From assembly GCA_937923375.1 (NCBI GenBank), contig CALAJG010000116.1, forward strand, positions 1-25,443: a stretch of DNA of 25,443 nt, given 5' to 3'. This document shows positions 1 to 8,178 of the stretch, one piece after another. Origin of the DNA: an uncultured Leucothrix sp. GTDB lineage: Bacteria; Pseudomonadota; Gammaproteobacteria; Thiotrichales; Thiotrichaceae. The position numbers and the translations under genes are program-made. Below the pieces are notes generated by a model that was not told where the DNA came from, did no database searches, and was given only the letters and a program-made list of their open reading frames with translations. How positions within the stretch are numbered: position 1 is the stretch's first letter; each line of letters starts with the position of its first letter.

Positions 1-3000
1 AGCACGGTTAAGCTTGGTGATATGCCTCAAAAAGCGCTAAAGGAAGCTAATGTTTCGCTTGGTCTTGCGTTGTCAGATGATGAAGTTGACTACCTAGCTG
101 AAAATTACGCAAGGCTCGAGCGTGATCCAACGGACGTTGAGTTGATGATGTTTGCTCAAGCTAATTCTGAGCATTGTCGGCATAAGATATTCAATGCGGA
201 TTGGGTAATCGATGGAAAGCCTAAGAAGCAGACCCTATTTGGCATGATTCGCCATACGCATAAATGCTCGCCTGAAGGGGTATTAACGGCCTATAGCGAT
301 AACTCATCGGTGATTGAAGGGCCACATGCCAGTCGATTTTTTCCAACACCGGGAAGTCATACCTACGCTCAGCACAACGAGCCGGTTCATCTTTTAATGA
401 AGGTTGAAACGCATAATCACCCTACGGCGATTTCGCCATTTCCTGGTGCTGCAACCGGCTCGGGGGGAGAGATTCGAGATGAAGGCGCAACAGGCAATGG
501 TTCCAAACCTAAGGCGGGTTTGTGCGGGTTCTCAGTATCCAACCTGAAGATTCCAGAATATGAAATGCCGTGGGAGCAGGAGTTTGGCCGTCCAAGTCGC
601 ATTGATTCAGCATTAAATATTATGTTGGAAGGGCCGATTGGTGCAGCAGCATTTAATAACGAATTTGGCCGTCCTAATTTGTGTGGTTATTTTCGCACGT
701 TTGAGGCGGAAGTGCCGGGGCCAAATGGCACCGAGTTACGTGGTTACCACAAGCCAATTATGCTGGCAGGTGGTTTAGGCAATATTCGTCCGCAAAATCT
801 GCATAAAAAAGAGTTGCCAGAAGGTACTCCTATTGTCGTGTTAGGTGGACCAGCCATGTTGATTGGCTTGGGTGGTGGTGCTGCGTCTTCTATGGCCAGT
901 GGAACCAGCAGCGAGAACCTTGACTTTGCCTCCGTGCAGAGGGGTAATCCTGAAATGGAACGGCGCTGTCAGGAAGTCATCGATCGCTGTAATGCCATGG
1001 GTGATAACGGCCCAGTGTTGTCGATTCATGATGTCGGTGCAGGCGGTATTTCTAATGCCATTCCTGAAATAATTAATGATGCGGGGCGCGGTGGAAAATT
1101 CCAGTTACGCGATGTGCCGAATGCTGAAATGGGCATGGCGCCGATGGAGATCTGGTGTAATGAAGCTCAGGAGCGCTATGTGCTGGCCATTGCCGCAGAA
1201 CGCTTGGCTGAGTTTGAAGCGATTTGTCAGCGTGAACGCGCGATCTATGCAGTAGTTGGAGTCGCCACGGAAGATCAACACTTACGGGTTGTGGATTCTC
1301 ATTTTGATAATAATCCTGTCGATATGCCGATGAATGTATTGCTGGGTAAACCGCCCAAAATGCAGCGCGATGTAACCAGTGTCAGCTTCAAAAAGCATGC
1401 CCTAGACCTCACTGACATTAGTCTGGAAGAGGCAGTCAAACGCGTGTTGAGCTTGCCGTCCGTCGCCTCAAAATCCTTCCTGATTACTATAGGTGACCGG
1501 AGTATTACCGGTATGGTCAATCGTGACCAAATGGTCGGTCCATGGCAAGTACCGGTCGCCGATGTTGCGGTAACTGCGACGGATTATCAGGGGTATACAG
1601 GTGAGGCAATGGCCATCGGTGAACGTACTCCAATAGCATTAGTAAATCCCGCTGCGTCGGGCCGAATGGCTATTGGTGAAGCGATTACTAACATTGCTGC
1701 TGCGAATATCAATAAGTTATCAGATATGGTGCTGTCAGCTAACTGGATGGCAGCGGCGGGTCATTCTGGTGAAGATGTTGCACTGTTTGAAACGGTTCAG
1801 GCGGTAGGGGAGGAAATTTGTCCTAAATTAGGGATTTGTATCCCGGTCGGTAAAGATTCGCTGTCGATGAAAACGGTTTGGCAACAAGGGGATAAGTCGC
1901 GAGAAATGACTGCTCCGCTGTCGCTAATCGTGAGCAGTTTTTCTGTAGCCAAAGACATTCGAAATACCTTAACGCCGCAGCTGCGCACTGATCAAGGTGA
2001 CACCCAACTAATCCTAATAGACTTGGGTAAGGGTGAAAATCGCATGGCAGCTTCAGCGCTATCTCAGGTTTATAATCGGGTAGGGGATGTCGCGCCTGAT
2101 TTTCAGGATACACAAATGATGCTTGGTTTCTTTGAGACCCTGCAGAGATTAAATGAGGATGGTTTGTTGCTAGCCTATCACGATCGCTCTGACGGAGGAC
2201 TACTTGCGACCTTAAGTGAAATGGCTTTTGCGGGGCGCACGGGGATTAGTGTTAACTTAGATGGTGTGGTTAATGATACAAAAACTGCAGTACTAGAAGC
2301 CCTTTTCAATGAAGAACTTGGCGCAGTGATTCAAATCAAAACAGCTGATGCAGAATCAGTCATGCAGGCTTTTGACAAGGCGAGTCTCAGTCAGTATACG
2401 CACGAAATAGGGTCGCTGAATTCTTCTGATACCATTCAATTTAGTCATGGTGGTAAGCAAGTTTATAGCCAATCACGCGCTGGCCTACAGCAAGTTTGGA
2501 GTGAAGTAAGTTATCGCATGCAATCCTTACGCGATAATACCGAGTGCGCTGATCAGGAGTTTGAAGGAATCACTGATACGAATAATACGGGACTATTTGC
2601 CTCAGCAACTTTCGACGTTGATGAGAATATTGTTCTTGACCTCATTAAGAATACCCTTGTTACAGAAAGACCCAAAGTAGCCATCCTTCGCGAACAGGGG
2701 GTTAATGGACAGATAGAAATGGCAGCGGCTTTTGATAAAGCAGGTTTTCAGGCAATTGATGTGCATATGACGGATATCTTAAGCGGTAGAGTCTCCCTCA
2801 GTGAGTTTAAAGGACTGGTTGCCTGCGGTGGCTTCTCTTACGGGGATGTGTTGGGTGCTGGTGGCGGTTGGGCTAAGACGATCCTGTTTAACCAGCTGGC
2901 TAGTCAGTCTTTCAGTGATTTCTTCGAGCGTAAAGATACCTTTGCCTTGGGTGTCTGTAACGGCTGCCAAATGCTTTCTCAGCTCAAACATATGATTCCG

Positions 3001-3441
3001 GGAGCATCACACTGGCCAACGTTTTATCGTAACCACTCTGAACAGTTTGAAGCGCGTGTGAGTATGGTTGAAGTTATGGACTCACCTTCTGTCTTTCTAA
3101 AGGGAATGGGGGGATCTAAACTACCGATTGCTGTTGCTCACGGTGAAGGTAGGGCAGTATTTGATGCGGATATTGTTACTGCAGAACTACTCGAGTCACA
3201 AAAAGTTGCTTTGCGTTATGTAGATAGCCAAGGTAACCCAACTCAGCACTATCCTGAAAACCCGAACGGCTCGGTGGACGGAATTACAGGATTATGTAGC
3301 GATGATGGTCGTGTGACAATTATGATGCCGCATCCGGAGCGCGTGTGTCGCACGGTCACAAACTCATGGTATCCTGATGAGTGGGGTGAAGACGGGCCAT
3401 GGATGCGAATGTTTAGAAATGCACGTAGTTGGATTGCTTAA
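1..3441 (+). CDS. purL: Phosphoribosylformylglycinamidine synthase, 5'-truncated by window edge
   Basis: Large single-chain FGAM synthase: converts FGAR plus glutamine and ATP to FGAM in de novo purine synthesis, in the cytoplasm. The frame is open from base 1, so the first ATG at 22 is internal. The visible 1146 residues compare with about 1295 in E. coli PurL, so roughly 150 N-terminal residues lie outside. Visible signatures are the linker motif AQANSEHCRH, the first AIRS-like synthase half with VETHNHPTAISPFPGA, the second half with VGKDSLSMKT, and a C-terminal class I glutamine amidotransferase. In the latter, CGGFSYGD forms the oxyanion strand, the nucleophile is the Cys of GVCNGC (codon 2956-2958), and PHPER supplies the catalytic His and Glu. 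It stands alone, with a strong terminator directly after it. Nothing in the visible part looks damaged. Confidence 0.98.
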   Translation, partial: STVKLGDMPQKALKEANVSLGLALSDDEVDYLAENYARLERDPTDVELMMFAQANSEHCRHKIFNADWVIDGKPKKQTLFGMIRHTHKCSPEGVLTAYSDNSSVIEGPHASRFFPTPGSHTYAQHNEPVHLLMKVETHNHPTAISPFPGAATGSGGEIRDEGATGNGSKPKAGLCGFSVSNLKIPEYEMPWEQEFGRPSRIDSALNIMLEGPIGAAAFNNEFGRPNLCGYFRTFEAEVPGPNGTELRGYHKPIMLAGGLGNIRPQNLHKKELPEGTPIVVLGGPAMLIGLGGGAASSMASGTSSENLDFASVQRGNPEMERRCQEVIDRCNAMGDNGPVLSIHDVGAGGISNAIPEIINDAGRGGKFQLRDVPNAEMGMAPMEIWCNEAQERYVLAIAAERLAEFEAICQRERAIYAVVGVATEDQHLRVVDSHFDNNPVDMPMNVLLGKPPKMQRDVTSVSFKKHALDLTDISLEEAVKRVLSLPSVASKSFLITIGDRSITGMVNRDQMVGPWQVPVADVAVTATDYQGYTGEAMAIGERTPIALVNPAASGRMAIGEAITNIAAANINKLSDMVLSANWMAAAGHSGEDVALFETVQAVGEEICPKLGICIPVGKDSLSMKTVWQQGDKSREMTAPLSLIVSSFSVAKDIRNTLTPQLRTDQGDTQLILIDLGKGENRMAASALSQVYNRVGDVAPDFQDTQMMLGFFETLQRLNEDGLLLAYHDRSDGGLLATLSEMAFAGRTGISVNLDGVVNDTKTAVLEALFNEELGAVIQIKTADAESVMQAFDKASLSQYTHEIGSLNSSDTIQFSHGGKQVYSQSRAGLQQVWSEVSYRMQSLRDNTECADQEFEGITDTNNTGLFASATFDVDENIVLDLIKNTLVTERPKVAILREQGVNGQIEMAAAFDKAGFQAIDVHMTDILSGRVSLSEFKGLVACGGFSYGDVLGAGGGWAKTILFNQLASQSFSDFFERKDTFALGVCNGCQMLSQLKHMIPGASHWPTFYRNHSEQFEARVSMVEVMDSPSVFLKGMGGSKLPIAVAHGEGRAVFDADIVTAELLESQKVALRYVDSQGNPTQHYPENPNGSVDGITGLCSDDGRVTIMMPHPERVCRTVTNSWYPDEWGEDGPWMRMFRNARSWIA

Positions 3442-3474
3442 CGAAGGAAAAAGGTAGTTTGGTAAGCTGAACAC

Positions 3475-3504
3475 AAAAAAGCCGGTTATTTCAACCGGCT
3501 TTTT
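3475..3504. terminator. Bidirectional intrinsic terminator between purL and the DUF2892 gene
   Basis: A perfect 7-bp GC-rich stem (GCCGGTT 3481-3487, AACCGGC 3493-3499) closes a 5-nt loop. It is flanked by A6 on the left and T5 on the right, so it has a U-tract when read from either side. It ends purL on the plus strand and the minus-strand run that finishes with the DUF2892 gene at 3527. Confidence 0.9.
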
Positions 3505-3526
3505 CAGTGACAACTAACTAATCTAC

Positions 3527-3730
3527 TTACTTGTCGCTAAACATTCCTAACTTATTGTACAGCATAGTCATTGGACAGAAGCCAGTGAATGCTGACTGAG
3601 CGATAACTGCACCCACAATAACCATTAACCAAATCCAGCCTGAGCTAGCCATGGTTAGGATAGATGAAAGCAGAATAAGTGCCCCATAGCCCAATCTTAC
3701 TGCATCGCTCATGTTTAAGTTATCCATCAT
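3527..3730 (-). CDS. Small DUF2892 (YgaP-like) inner membrane protein
   Basis: A 67-residue protein with two hydrophobic helices, about residues 14-31 and 33-48, and the motif AFTGFCPM typical of the DUF2892 family. That family is the membrane domain fused to rhodanese in E. coli YgaP. Here it stands alone without a rhodanese domain. The start is supported by AGGAG eight bases before the first of two adjacent ATGs. It is the last gene before the bidirectional terminator and lies 114 bases after gpsA on the same strand. Family members often sit near rhodaneses and sulfide-responsive repressors. Both occur upstream in this run, so a role in sulfur or persulfide handling at the membrane is a reasonable inference, but the molecular function is unknown. 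Confidence 0.85.
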   Translation of the reverse strand: MMDNLNMSDAVRLGYGALILLSSILTMASSGWIWLMVIVGAVIAQSAFTGFCPMTMLYNKLGMFSDK

Positions 3731-3802
3731 GCGAAGTTCTCCTGTTCAAATTTTTCCCGAAAGCCAACTGCTGGCCCCAACCTAAATCTGGGTACTTTAT
3801 AG

Positions 3803-3822
3803 CATTAATTTGTTTATTAATG
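3803..3822. repeat. AT-rich inverted repeat between gpsA and the DUF2892 gene
   Basis: CATTAAT (3803-3809) and ATTAATG (3816-3822) form a perfect 7-bp inverted repeat with a 6-nt spacer. It is AT-rich and has no U-tract, so it is a poor terminator. It could be a weak hairpin or a protein-binding site ahead of the DUF2892 gene. Confidence 0.35.
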
Positions 3823-3844
3823 AAGCCCGTTAAAGCTTAGTAGC

Positions 3845-4849
3845 TTAGAACTCGGATTTGGTTCGTCGTGATATCAAAGCTTCAACTGCATCATTTGGCG
3901 ATAGGTTTTCGTAAAGTATTTGATGAACAGCGAAACAAATTGGCATCTCAACGCCTGCACGTTGCGCTAGTTGATTAATGCTTTGTGAGGTTTTAGCACC
4001 TTCCACAGCTTGACCAATGTCCTCTACCGCCTGTGACAGGGTTTTACCTGCGCCTAAAGCTAAGCCTAATTGGCGGTTTCTTGACTGGTCATCGGTGCAG
4101 GTAAGGATGAGGTCTCCGATTCCAGACAAGCCCATTAATGTTTCTGATTTAGCACCCATCGCTTGACCCAGGCGAATAATTTCAGCAAAGCCTCGCGTAA
4201 TTAGAGCAGTGCGGGCATTTGCGCCAAATCCCAACCCATCAGCAATTCCTGCGGCAATAGCCAACACGTTTTTTACCGCGCCACCGAGTTCCACACCAAC
4301 AATATCATCCGAGGTATAGACTCTGTATTTGTCTGATTGAAAGGCCGCTGCTGTTTCCTCAGCCAGCGATAGAGAGGTAGCCGCCACGGTCATTGCCGTG
4401 GGAAGTCCTTTGGCAACCTCTGCTGCAAACGTAGGGCCAGAAACCAGGCCATAATTAGTTATCTGTGGTAGCGTTTCTTCAACTAACTGATGGAGCAATT
4501 TCCCGCTGTTTAATTCCAGGCCTTTAGTGGCCCAGAGTAACTTGTGTTTGGTATTCAGATGAGGTTTGAGCGCCAGCAGTAGATCACGAAAGCCATGGCT
4601 AGGAACAACGACTAGTTGGTACTGGCTGTGTTGAGTGAGTTCGCTAAGGTCTTTCTCGCAATGCAAACTTGCTGGAAAGTCAGCGTCAGGTAGGTAATCC
4701 GTATTTTTTCTTTCACGACTGTAGCAGTCCAACCTATCGCTGCGGTGGCCCCAAAGTCGGGTGCTAATGCCATTTCTGGATAGTTGGATAGCCAGAGCGG
4801 TGCCCCATGAGCCCGCTCCATAAACAGAAAAGTGTTCAGGGCGTGACAT
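3845..4849 (-). CDS. gpsA: Glycerol-3-phosphate dehydrogenase [NAD(P)+]
   Basis: Reduces dihydroxyacetone phosphate to sn-glycerol-3-phosphate, the backbone precursor of phospholipids. It is a soluble cytoplasmic enzyme. At 334 residues it is the usual family length. The N-terminal Rossmann fold carries GAGSWG at residues 11-16, and a second signature follows at LVSGPTFAAEVAKGLPTA. The catalytic lysine is K193 in GGAVKNVLAIAAG. The substrate-binding region NARTALITRG and the all-helical C-terminal domain are intact. Its ATG overlaps the secB stop codon by one base (TAATG), so the two are almost certainly translationally coupled. secB-gpsA adjacency is conserved in many gammaproteobacteria, including E. 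coli. Confidence 0.98.
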   Translation of the reverse strand: MSRPEHFSVYGAGSWGTALAIQLSRNGISTRLWGHRSDRLDCYSRERKNTDYLPDADFPASLHCEKDLSELTQHSQYQLVVVPSHGFRDLLLALKPHLNTKHKLLWATKGLELNSGKLLHQLVEETLPQITNYGLVSGPTFAAEVAKGLPTAMTVAATSLSLAEETAAAFQSDKYRVYTSDDIVGVELGGAVKNVLAIAAGIADGLGFGANARTALITRGFAEIIRLGQAMGAKSETLMGLSGIGDLILTCTDDQSRNRQLGLALGAGKTLSQAVEDIGQAVEGAKTSQSINQLAQRAGVEMPICFAVHQILYENLSPNDAVEALISRRTKSEF

Positions 4850-5340
4850 TAAGCCTCGGCTGATCCGCCATCGAGTGCCGCCTTTTGCTCTTCTTCCATG
4901 CGCTGTGCATAGAGTGCATCAAAATTGATAGGCGATAAATGCATTTCCGGGAAGCTACCTTTGGAGATTAGACTCGCAATGGCCTCACGCGCATAAGGGA
5001 AGAGATTACTTGGGCAATAGCTGGCTAACAAATGATTCAGCTGATCATCAGGATATCCTGTAATCTTAAACACACCGGCCTGTGTTACTTCGACTAAGAA
5101 CGCAGTTTCTTCTTTGCTTTTTACTGTGATTGTGATCATCAATTCAACTTCGTAATGACCATCTGAGAGTGGCGTAACCTGAGTGTTCAACTGAAGGTTA
5201 GTGTCAGGCTCCCATTCCTGAGTGAAAATAGCGGGGCTATTCGGTGACTCAAATGACACGTCTTTTATATAAATACGCTCGATTACAAATTGTGGTTCCT
5301 CGGCATTTTCTGCCGCTGCTGCTTGTCCTTCTTCTGCCAT
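4849..5340 (-). CDS. secB: Protein-export chaperone SecB
   Basis: A tetrameric cytosolic chaperone that holds precursor proteins unfolded and passes them to SecA. At 163 residues it is close to the family length (about 155 in E. coli). Recognisable blocks are FVIERIYIKDVSFESPN near the N-terminus, ETAFLVEVTQAGVF in the middle, and YCPSNLFPYAREAIASLISKGSFP followed by SPINFDALY near the C-terminus. The N-terminal 15 residues and the last dozen are low-complexity Ala/Glu. A good ribosome site (AGGAAG) precedes the ATG. Gene order is grxC-secB-gpsA, with 78 bases between grxC and secB and a one-base overlap with gpsA. Confidence 0.98.
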   Translation of the reverse strand: MAEEGQAAAAENAEEPQFVIERIYIKDVSFESPNSPAIFTQEWEPDTNLQLNTQVTPLSDGHYEVELMITITVKSKEETAFLVEVTQAGVFKITGYPDDQLNHLLASYCPSNLFPYAREAIASLISKGSFPEMHLSPINFDALYAQRMEEEQKAALDGGSAEA

Positions 5341-5418
5341 GATTCTTCCTGTTTCAGTAGTTGTTAGTATAGATTTTGCTTGTTTAATGATACTTGTAAG
5401 ATCTGATCGATTATACGT

Positions 5419-5682
5419 TCAGCCGCTCGTGGCCAGTAGCGAATCAAGCTTCCCTTGACGATCTAGTAAAGCCATGTCGTCATAGCCGCCAATAGCTTCA
5501 TCATTGATGAAAATTTGCGGAACAGAATCACGCCCACTCAACTGTTGCATCTTCTGCCAAAGGCTAGTGTCGCTGCCAACATCAATCTCTTCATACGCTA
5601 CATTCTTATTGTTAAGTAAGCTTCTTGCCCGCATGCAGTAAGGACAGAAGCGTGTGCTGTACATTGTGATTTTAGCGCTCAT
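5419..5682 (-). CDS. grxC: Glutaredoxin 3 (GrxC family)
   Basis: An 87-residue dithiol glutaredoxin that uses glutathione to reduce disulfides in the cytoplasm. The active site CPYC lies at residues 13-16 in the usual position after the first strand. The cis-proline region is SVPQIFIND, followed by the glutathione-binding GGYDD motif. Length and motif order match GrxC. It starts 13 bases after the rhodanese stop and 78 bases before secB, so it is an internal cistron of the yibN-grxC-secB-gpsA operon found in E. coli and relatives. The Shine-Dalgarno is weak (GAGA). Function is secure; exact substrates cannot be read from sequence. Confidence 0.97.
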   Translation of the reverse strand: MSAKITMYSTRFCPYCMRARSLLNNKNVAYEEIDVGSDTSLWQKMQQLSGRDSVPQIFINDEAIGGYDDMALLDRQGKLDSLLATSG

Positions 5683-5695
5683 AATATTCTCAATT

Positions 5696-6121
5696 TTATC
5701 GTTTTGCCAGCGGCAAACTCGCAGTTTCCCAAGCCACTAAGCCACCCTCAAGATTGTTTACATTCTGAAAGCCAGCTGCCGTGAGTGTCTTGCAGGCACC
5801 CCCTGAGCGGTTCCCGGTACGACAATAAACTACAATGGGGTCTGATTTGAATTTATCCAGCTCGCCAATTCGAGTGTCAAAACTGCCCAGTGGAATGTGC
5901 TTAGCACCCTGTATTCTGCCACTTTCGACTTCACTATCATCACGGACATCGACGACAATTGTTTTATCATCGTTAATTAGACGCACCGCATTGTTTACCG
6001 GCAGCATTTTGTACTTTCTGCTAAAGCGGCCGTATTCAGTCCATATGATAAGCCCTAAAACAGCGAAAAAGCCTAGAAATAATAAGGGATTGGTGCGAGC
6101 AAATTCGAGGTATTCTTGCAT
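5696..6121 (-). CDS. yibN: Membrane-anchored rhodanese-like sulfurtransferase (YibN-like)
   Basis: A single rhodanese domain behind one N-terminal membrane helix. With the ATG at 6119-6121 it has 141 residues. The helix spans about residues 11-28 (LLFLGFFAVLGLIIW) and the rhodanese domain about 40-138. The active-site loop is CRTGNRS with C100 as the persulfide-carrying cysteine, and VDVRDDSEVESGRI is the family signature. An in-frame GTG at 6167-6169 would add 16 residues. I prefer the internal ATG because MQEYLEFARTNP begins like E. coli YibN, although neither start has a strong ribosome site. It heads the grxC-secB-gpsA cistrons and lies 114 bases after the ArsR gene on the same strand. 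The domain moves sulfane sulfur; the physiological acceptor is not known. Confidence 0.93.
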   Translation of the reverse strand: MQEYLEFARTNPLLFLGFFAVLGLIIWTEYGRFSRKYKMLPVNNAVRLINDDKTIVVDVRDDSEVESGRIQGAKHIPLGSFDTRIGELDKFKSDPIVVYCRTGNRSGGACKTLTAAGFQNVNNLEGGLVAWETASLPLAKR

Positions 6122-6235
6122 GTTAAAACCGTCTGATATAAAGATAGGCCGATAAGATACCGTTTGCACCGTCTTTGGTAAAGCTTCGCAGTATTTTTAG
6201 TAGATTTTGTTGCGTGGCTTAAGCTTTATCAGATT

Positions 6236-6571
6236 TTACTTTTTCGGTGAGCAAAAAACCTCTTGCATCATGTCTAAGAGTTTCAGCATACGAGAGTCTG
6301 CAATCCGATAAAAAACCTTATTGGCTTCTTTTCGAGATCCCAGTACTCCTTTATCACGAAGTATCGCCAGGTGTTGCGAAATATTGCTTTGTGACGTACC
6401 CACAGAGTCAACAATATCTTGCACACTTACTTCATGATCGCTCAGAACACACAGGATCTTGAGACGCAGTGGGTGCGCAATCGCTTTCAGTGAGCGGGAT
6501 GCCTGTTCGATATCTTTTTCCCGCGCAAGTAAATCCGCATTGCTAAATGCTGGGGTGTTAGAGATTTTCAT
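6236..6571 (-). CDS. ArsR/SmtB-family repressor of the persulfide-sensing YgaV/BigR/SqrR type
   Basis: An 111-residue winged-helix repressor. LKAIAHPLRLKILCVL is the family's first-helix signature, the recognition helix is about residues 59-71 (TSQSNISQHLAIL), and the wing is near SRKEANKVFYRI. It has exactly two cysteines, C41 after the first helix and C107 in the last helix (EVFC). In Rhodobacter SqrR the same pair, as I recall also numbered 41 and 107, forms a sulfur-bridged link when sulfide or persulfide is present and releases DNA. The arsenic-type CxC metal site is absent. AGGGG lies 11 bases before the ATG. It precedes the rhodanese gene on the same strand and diverges from envC. Sulfide/persulfide-responsive control of the rhodanese operon is inferred; the operator is not proven. 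Confidence 0.9.
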   Translation of the reverse strand: MKISNTPAFSNADLLAREKDIEQASRSLKAIAHPLRLKILCVLSDHEVSVQDIVDSVGTSQSNISQHLAILRDKGVLGSRKEANKVFYRIADSRMLKLLDMMQEVFCSPKK

Positions 6572-6586
6572 TTTGGTAATTGCCCC

Positions 6587-6599
6587 TAAAACTAGTTTA
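6587..6599. promoter_or_regulatory. Palindrome upstream of arsR, candidate operator
   Basis: TAAAACTAGTTTA has a perfect 10-bp palindromic core (AAACTAGTTT, 6589-6598) 16 bases before the ArsR start codon. A dimeric repressor could bind here and block its own transcription. There is no second exact copy, so the assignment is tentative. Confidence 0.35.
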
Positions 6600-6641
6600 T
6601 TCCTATATGGTAAAAAGCTTACAATGGATTAGTGCACACGG

Positions 6642-6653
6642 ATACTTTAGTAT
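6642..6653. promoter_or_regulatory. Inverted repeat in the arsR-envC divergent region
   Basis: ATACT-TT-AGTAT is a perfect 5-2-5 inverted repeat in the middle of the 162-base region between the divergent ArsR and envC genes. It could be an operator half or only promoter-like AT-rich sequence. No convincing -35/-10 pair for envC could be assigned nearby. Confidence 0.3.
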
Positions 6654-6733
6654 GGATCAAGTGTAGAGTCAGTATTTATTGATAGTTTTAACGTGTGTTA
6701 CTGTCTCAATATCAAAAAAATTAGGTAAATACA

Positions 6734-8002
6734 TTGCTAAACCGGCTACTCTTTCTTTGTTTGTTGTTGTTCGTAGGTACGCTTTCCAGCGCTGCGCATG
6801 CAGATACCAAGCAGCAAAAAATCAAAGCTGAAATTTCTAAGGCAAACTCAAGCTTAAAGAAAGCCCGCCAGAAAACTAATGATATTTCTGCTGAGCTTAA
6901 AAAAAATGAAGCGGAGATAAATCGACTGTCGCGTAAGCAGTACGATGCAGAGAAGAAAATATCGGCAATCACTCAACAAATGATTAAGTCAAATCAGACC
7001 AAACGTGAATTGTTTCAGAAAATCAAGGTCGAAAAAGAGGCCTTAGCTAAGCAACTGCTGGCGATGTATAGCTCAGGTGAAGAGTCACACTTGCGTTTGT
7101 TGCTCAAGCAGGATGACCCTTCAGATATAAGCCGGACGACTAAGTATTTTGAATATTTGAACAGAAGTCGCGTTGAAAGGATCAAGAACGTACGCAAAAG
7201 CCTTGCTAAGGCAGAAAAAATTGAATTAAGTATTAAACAAGATAAAGAGAGGCTTCAAAAATTGCGAGTCAGCCTTGATGCAGACAAGGTTAATCTGAAT
7301 AAAGAACTGAAAAACAATGAAAAAGCACTAAAAAAATCAAAGTCTATTGTTGTCAGCAAACAGTCTAAACTTAATAAGCTCAAGAAGCAGGAAGCAGCCC
7401 TGCAAGCTGTGTTTGATAACCTTATCCGTAAGCAAAAAGCAAAAGCCGCTGCTGAAGCTAAGCGCGCCGCTGCACGCGAAAGAGAACGAAAAAAGCAGGC
7501 CAAGCGCAAACAGACTAAGAAAACGACTAAGGCAGCCAGAAAGACAACAAAAGAAAAGAACAGGGCAAAGCCTAAGGGTAAAAAAACATCACTAAACTTT
7601 GTGGCGAACCGTCCGTTTTCATCACTTCGCGGACGATTGTCTTGGCCAGTAAAAGGGCGCATTTACAAAAAATACGGTAGTCGGCGCAATCAAAAACAAA
7701 AATGGAAAGGGGTATTGATCAAAGCACCCGGTGGTCAACGGGTACACGCCGTTGCTGAAGGCAAGGTTGAGTATGCAGGCCCATTACGTGGCTATGGGTT
7801 TGTGGTGATTCTACAGCACGATAAAAGCTATCGAACGTTGTACGCTTACAATCGCGCTGTGTATCGTCGAACGGGTGATGTGGTTAAGGCGGGCGCCGTG
7901 ATTGCTGCGGTTGGCAACTCTGGTGGCCAAGAGCAAAATGCGCTGTATTTTGAAATTCGCAGGGGTGCGCGCACTCAAAACCCTGCAAGATGGTGCAGAT
8001 AG
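6734..8002 (+). CDS. envC: Murein hydrolase activator EnvC
   Basis: A periplasmic coiled-coil protein that activates cell-splitting amidases at the division septum. It has 422 residues. The signal peptide runs 1-23, ending AHA. A long coiled coil spans about 25-230, a very basic linker 232-285, and a LytM (M23) domain about 300-420. The LytM fold is clear (GYGFVVILQHDKSYRTLY, ALYFEIRRG), but the zinc ligands are gone. The HxGxD motif reads WKGVL (W324, L328) and HxH reads ALY (A403, Y405). This is the hallmark of EnvC-type non-enzymatic activators. The start is TTG: a stop codon lies four codons upstream, no Met precedes the signal peptide, and TTAGGT sits about 8 bases before it. envC followed by a CtpA protease is a common gammaproteobacterial pair. 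Confidence 0.95.
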   Translation: MLNRLLFLCLLLFVGTLSSAAHADTKQQKIKAEISKANSSLKKARQKTNDISAELKKNEAEINRLSRKQYDAEKKISAITQQMIKSNQTKRELFQKIKVEKEALAKQLLAMYSSGEESHLRLLLKQDDPSDISRTTKYFEYLNRSRVERIKNVRKSLAKAEKIELSIKQDKERLQKLRVSLDADKVNLNKELKNNEKALKKSKSIVVSKQSKLNKLKKQEAALQAVFDNLIRKQKAKAAAEAKRAAARERERKKQAKRKQTKKTTKAARKTTKEKNRAKPKGKKTSLNFVANRPFSSLRGRLSWPVKGRIYKKYGSRRNQKQKWKGVLIKAPGGQRVHAVAEGKVEYAGPLRGYGFVVILQHDKSYRTLYAYNRAVYRRTGDVVKAGAVIAAVGNSGGQEQNALYFEIRRGARTQNPARWCR

Positions 8003-8178
8003 CTGCCTGATTAAGTCCGATACTGTACTGAATACGTATTTCTTAATAGTTTTATGAATAAACGAAGTGCAAAGCGTTGGTTTAATGCTTAAACTCTGAG
8101 TTACAAACCAGCTTGAAAATAATAATGAGCGAGATTCTGACATCTGAATCAAGATTAGATGTCCATACTGGAGAAGAT

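Noticed and set aside
5835..6155. Plus-strand open frame of 106 codons antisense to the rhodanese gene
   Set aside because: It lies wholly over the rhodanese gene, which has an intact active site and conserved operon position; the antisense product resembles nothing recognisable.
7255..7662. Minus-strand open frame of 135 codons inside envC
   Set aside because: Same artefact as the topA tail: the basic Lys/Arg coiled coil and linker of EnvC produce a Phe/Leu-rich antisense frame. EnvC itself has clear family motifs.
8031..8040. Palindrome AATACGTATT upstream of ctpA
   Set aside because: A single 10-bp AT-rich palindrome with no second copy and no assignable promoter around it; chance is the simplest explanation.
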